A stretch of 64,000 bases of DNA from Stomorhina lunata (Eukaryota > Arthropoda > Insecta > Diptera > Rhiniidae), in contig OW121742.1 in assembly GCA_933228675.1 (NCBI GenBank), forward strand, positions 123,605,983 to 123,669,982, given 5' to 3'. Positions within the stretch are counted from its first letter, which is position 1; the number at the start of each line of letters is the position of its first letter. A model generated the notes under the pieces. That model searched no databases. It had not been told where the DNA came from and worked only from the letters and a program-made list of their open reading frames with translations. This document shows positions 61,038 through 64,000 of this stretch, in pieces. The translations under genes and the position numbers were made by a program.

Positions 61038-64000
61038 GTAACCAGTTCTGATTCTAGTACTAGTTCTATTCTAGCTCTATTCTAGCTCTGTTCTAGTTTT
61101 GTTCCAGTACTGTTCAAGTTCTGTTCTAGTTCTGTTCTAGTTCTGTTCTAGTTCTGTTCTAGTTCTGTTCTAGTTCTGTTCTAGTTCTGTTCTAGTTCTG
61201 TTCTAGTTCTGTTCTAGTTCTGTTCTAGTTCTGTTCTAGTTCTGTTCTAGTTCTGTTCTAGTTCTGTTCTAGTTCTGTTCTAGTTCTGTTCTAGTTCTGT
61301 TCTAGTTCTGTTCTAGTTCTGTTCTAGTTCTGTTCTAGTTCTGTTCTAGTTCTGTTCTAGTTCTGTTCTAGTTCTGTTCTAGTTCTGTTCTAGTTCTGTT
61401 CTAGTTCTGTTCTAGTTCTGTTCTAGTTCTGTTCTAGTTCTGTTCTAGTTCTGTTCTAGTTCTGTTCTAGTTCTGTTGTAGTTTTTTTTAGTTTAGTTCT
61501 AGTTCTGTTCTAGTTCTGTTCTAGTTCTGTTCTAGTTCTGTTCTAGTTCTGTTCTAGTTCTGTTCTAGTTCTGTTCTAGTTCTGTTCTAGTTCTGTTCTA
61601 GTTCTGTTCTAGTTCTGTTCTAGTTCTGTTCTAGTTCTGTTCTAGTTCTGTTCTAGTTCTGTTCTAGTTCTGTTCTAGTTCTGTTCTAGTTCTGTTCTAG
61701 TTCTGTTCTAGTTCTGTTCTAGTTCTGTTCTAGTTCTGTTCTAGTTCTGTTCTAGTTCTGTTCTAGTTCTGTTCTAGTTCTGTTCTAGTTCTGTTCTAGT
61801 TCTGTTCTAGTTCTGTTCTAGTTCTGTTCTAGTTCTGTTCTAGTTCTGTTCTAGTTCTGTTCTAGTTCTGTTCTAGTTCTGTTCTAGTTCTGTTCTAGTT
61901 CTGTTCTAGTTCTGTTCTAGTTCTGTTCTAGTTCTGTTCTAGTTCTGTTCTAGTTCTGTTCTAGTTCTGTTCTAGTTCTGTTCTAATTCTGTTCTAGTTC
62001 TGTTCTAGTTCTGTTCTAGTTCTGTTCTAGTTCTGTTCTAGTTCTGTTCTAGTTCTGTTCTAGTTCTGTTCTAGTTCTGTTCTAGTTCTGTTCTAGTTCT
62101 GTTCTAGTTCTGTTCTAGTTCTGTTCTAGTTCTGTTCTAGTTCTGTTCTAGTTCTGTTCTAGTTCTGTTCTAGTTCTGTTCTAGTTCTGTTCTAGTTCTG
62201 TTCTAGTTCTGTTCTAGTTCTGTTCTAGTTCTGTTCTAGTTCTGTTCTAGTTCTGTTCTAGTTCTGTTCTAGTTCTGTTCTAGTTCTGTTCTAGTTCTGT
62301 TTTAGTTCTGTTCTAGTTCTGTTCTAGTTCTGTTCTAGTTCTGTTCTAGTTCTGTTCTAGTTCTGTTCTAGTTCTGTTCTAGTTCTGTTCTAGTTCTATT
62401 CTAGTTCTATTCTAGTTCTGTTCTAGTTCTGTTCTAGTTCTGTTCTAGTTCTGTTCTAGTTCTGTTCTAGTTCTGTTCTAGTTCTGTTCTAGTTCTGTTC
62501 TAGTTCTGTTCTAGTTCTGTTCTAGTTCTGTTCTAGTTCTGTTCTAGTTCTGTTCTAGTTCTGTTCTAGTTCTGTTCTAGTTCTGTTCTAGTTCTGTTCT
62601 AGTTCTGTTCTAGTTCTGTTCTAGTTCTGTTCTAGTTCTGTTCTAGTTCTGTTCTAGTTCTGTTCTAGTTCTGTTCTAGTTCTGTTCTAGTTCTGTTCTA
62701 GTTCTGTTCTAGTTCTGTTCTAGTTCTGTTCTAGTTCTGTTCTAGTTCTGTTCTAGTTCTGTTCTAGTTCTGTTCTAGTTCTGTTCTAGTTCTGTTCTAG
62801 TTCTGTTCTAGTTCTGTTCTAGTCCTGTTCTAGTTCTGTTCTAGTTCTGTTCTAGTTCTGTTCTAGTTCTGTTCTAGTTCTGTTCTAGTTCTGTTCTAGT
62901 TCTGTTCTAGTTCTGTTCTAGTTCTGTTCTAGTTCTGTTCTAGTTCTGTTCTAGTTCTGTTCTAGTTCTGTTCTAGTTCTGTTCTAGTTCTGTTCTAGTT
63001 CTGTTCTAGTTCTGTTCTAGTTCTGTTCTAGTTCTGTTCTAGTTCTGTTCTAGTTCTGTTCTAGTTCTGTTCTAGTTCTGTTCTAGTTCTGTTCTAGTTC
63101 TGTTCTAGTTCTGTTCTAGTTCTGTTCTAGTTCTGTTCTAGTTCTGTTCTAGTTCTGTTCTAGTTCTGTTCTAGTTCTGTTCTAGTTCTGTTCTAGTTCT
63201 GTTCTAGTTCTGTTCTAGTTCTGTTCTAGTTCTGTTCTAGTTCTGTTCTAGTTCTGTTCTAGTTCTGTTCTAGTTCTGTTCTAGTTCTGTTCTAGTTCTG
63301 TTCTAGTTCTGTTCTAGTTCTGTTCTAGTTCTGTTCTAGTTCTGTTCTAGTTCTGTTCTAGTTCTGTTCTAGTTCTGTTCTAGTTCTGTTCTAGTTCTGT
63401 TCTAGTTCTGTTCTAGTTCTGTTCTAGTTCTGTTCTAGTTCTGTTCTAGTTCTGTTCTAGTTCTGTTCTAGTTCTGTTCTAGTTCTGTTCTAGTTCTGTT
63501 CTAGTTCTGTTCTAGTTCTGTTCTAGTTCTGTTCTAGTTCTGTTCTAGTTCTGTTCTAGTTCTGTTCTAGTTCTGTTCTAGTTCTGTTCTAGTTCTGTTC
63601 TAGTTCTGTTCTAGTTCTGTTCTAGTTCTGTTCTAGTTCTGTTCTAGTTCTGTTCTAGTTCTGTTCTAGTTCTGTTCTAGTTCTGTTCTAGTTCTGTTCT
63701 AGTTCTGTTCTAGTTCTGTTCTATTTCTGTTCTAGTACTGTTCTAGTTCTGTTCTAGTTCTGTTCTAGTTCTGTTCTAGTTCTGTTCTAGTTCTGTTCTA
63801 GTTCTGTTCTAGTTCTGTTCTAGTTCTGTTCTAGTTCTGTTCTAGTTCTGTTCTAGTTCTGTTCTAGTTCTGTTCTAGTTCTGTTCTAGTTCTGTTCTAG
63901 TTCTGTTCTAGTTCTGTTCTAGTTCTGTTCTAGTTCTGTTCTAGTTCTGTTCTAGTTCTGTTCTAGTTCTGTTCTAGTTCTGTTCTAGTTCTGTTCTAGT
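61038..64000 (+). repeat. 11-bp satellite, unit TTCTGTTCTAG, runs off the window end
   Basis: About 265 copies are visible. The left edge (61038-61115) is diverged (CTAGTACTAG, CTATTCTAGC, TTGTTCCAGTAC). After that the array is almost perfect, broken at 61475-61497 by a T-rich defect and by single-base variants near 61985, 62301, 62398, 62823 and 63723. CTAG occurs in nearly every unit. The period is not a multiple of three, so no long frame results. The true length is unknown because the window ends inside it. Confidence 0.97.

Larger units (their letters stand above)
34800..64000 (+). other. bru3: Downstream giant intron of bru3, partial
   Basis: The next CELF exon should begin in phase 1 and soon encode DRKLFVGM-like RRM2 sequence. 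Nothing like it is visible up to the end of the window, so this intron is longer than 29.2 kb. It continues into an 11-bp satellite at the window edge. Confidence 0.75.

Noticed and set aside
1..64000. tRNA, rRNA or other structured RNA genes.
   Set aside because: I saw no tRNA-like internal promoter boxes or rRNA-like sequence on either strand by eye; a covariance-model scan would be needed to exclude small RNAs.

Overview
The window looks like deep intronic DNA from a calyptrate fly, probably a blowfly-like genome. The evidence is extreme A/T richness, 31-bp tandem arrays built on a CTATAG palindrome, fly-style dispersed repeats, and one fly-type coding exon. I see no bacterial genes, no tRNA or rRNA genes and no CRISPR array. 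The organism assignment is inference.

The only coding sequence I can defend is a 49-nt exon at 34751-34799 on the + strand. It lies between a TTTCAG acceptor and a GTAAGT donor. It is open in one frame only (phase 0 in, phase 1 out) and reads MNRGLQLKPADSEGRS plus the first base of a Gly codon. This matches the 49-nt exon that encodes the end of RRM1 in CELF/Bruno RNA-binding proteins. The MNR start points to the CELF3-6 class, which in flies is bruno 3 (bru3). On that reading, 1-34750 and 34800-64000 are parts of two giant introns, each continuing beyond the window.

Upstream intron. 1-2408 is unique A/T-rich DNA. 2409-3687 holds a non-autonomous DNA transposon with 62-bp terminal inverted repeats, a 9-bp target duplication and a perfect 140-bp palindrome. 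Next come a 12-bp minisatellite (3863-5476), CTATAG arrays (7460-9022, 10672-11660), a related array (15101-16815), an 18-bp array (17329-17890), an array with a 400-bp higher-order period (20435-21535), a cluster of a dispersed repeat with core GGCGTATGATTGATATTAAT (21.5-27.9 kb), and a 31-bp array of about 80 copies (29400-31975).

Downstream intron. In order: a CTATAG array (35395-36565) with a 59-bp-arm hairpin, a dimeric tandem repeat (38401-38845), an element made of about nine 153-bp units (39255-40724), another CTATAG array (42916-44372), a second 31-bp family in opposite orientations (46620-48190 against 54080-55745 and 58440-59100), a GTAC-core array (49770-52030), and an 11-bp array (61038-64000) that runs off the end.

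Two signals stand out. A short motif, consensus GCCTAAAAGTATGCTTTA, is scattered in both orientations at more than 40 places, mostly outside the arrays. In addition, related satellites occur in opposite orientations within one transcription unit, so the pre-mRNA could form long double-stranded RNA. All long open frames here are translations of repeats or chance A/T-rich frames, not genes.
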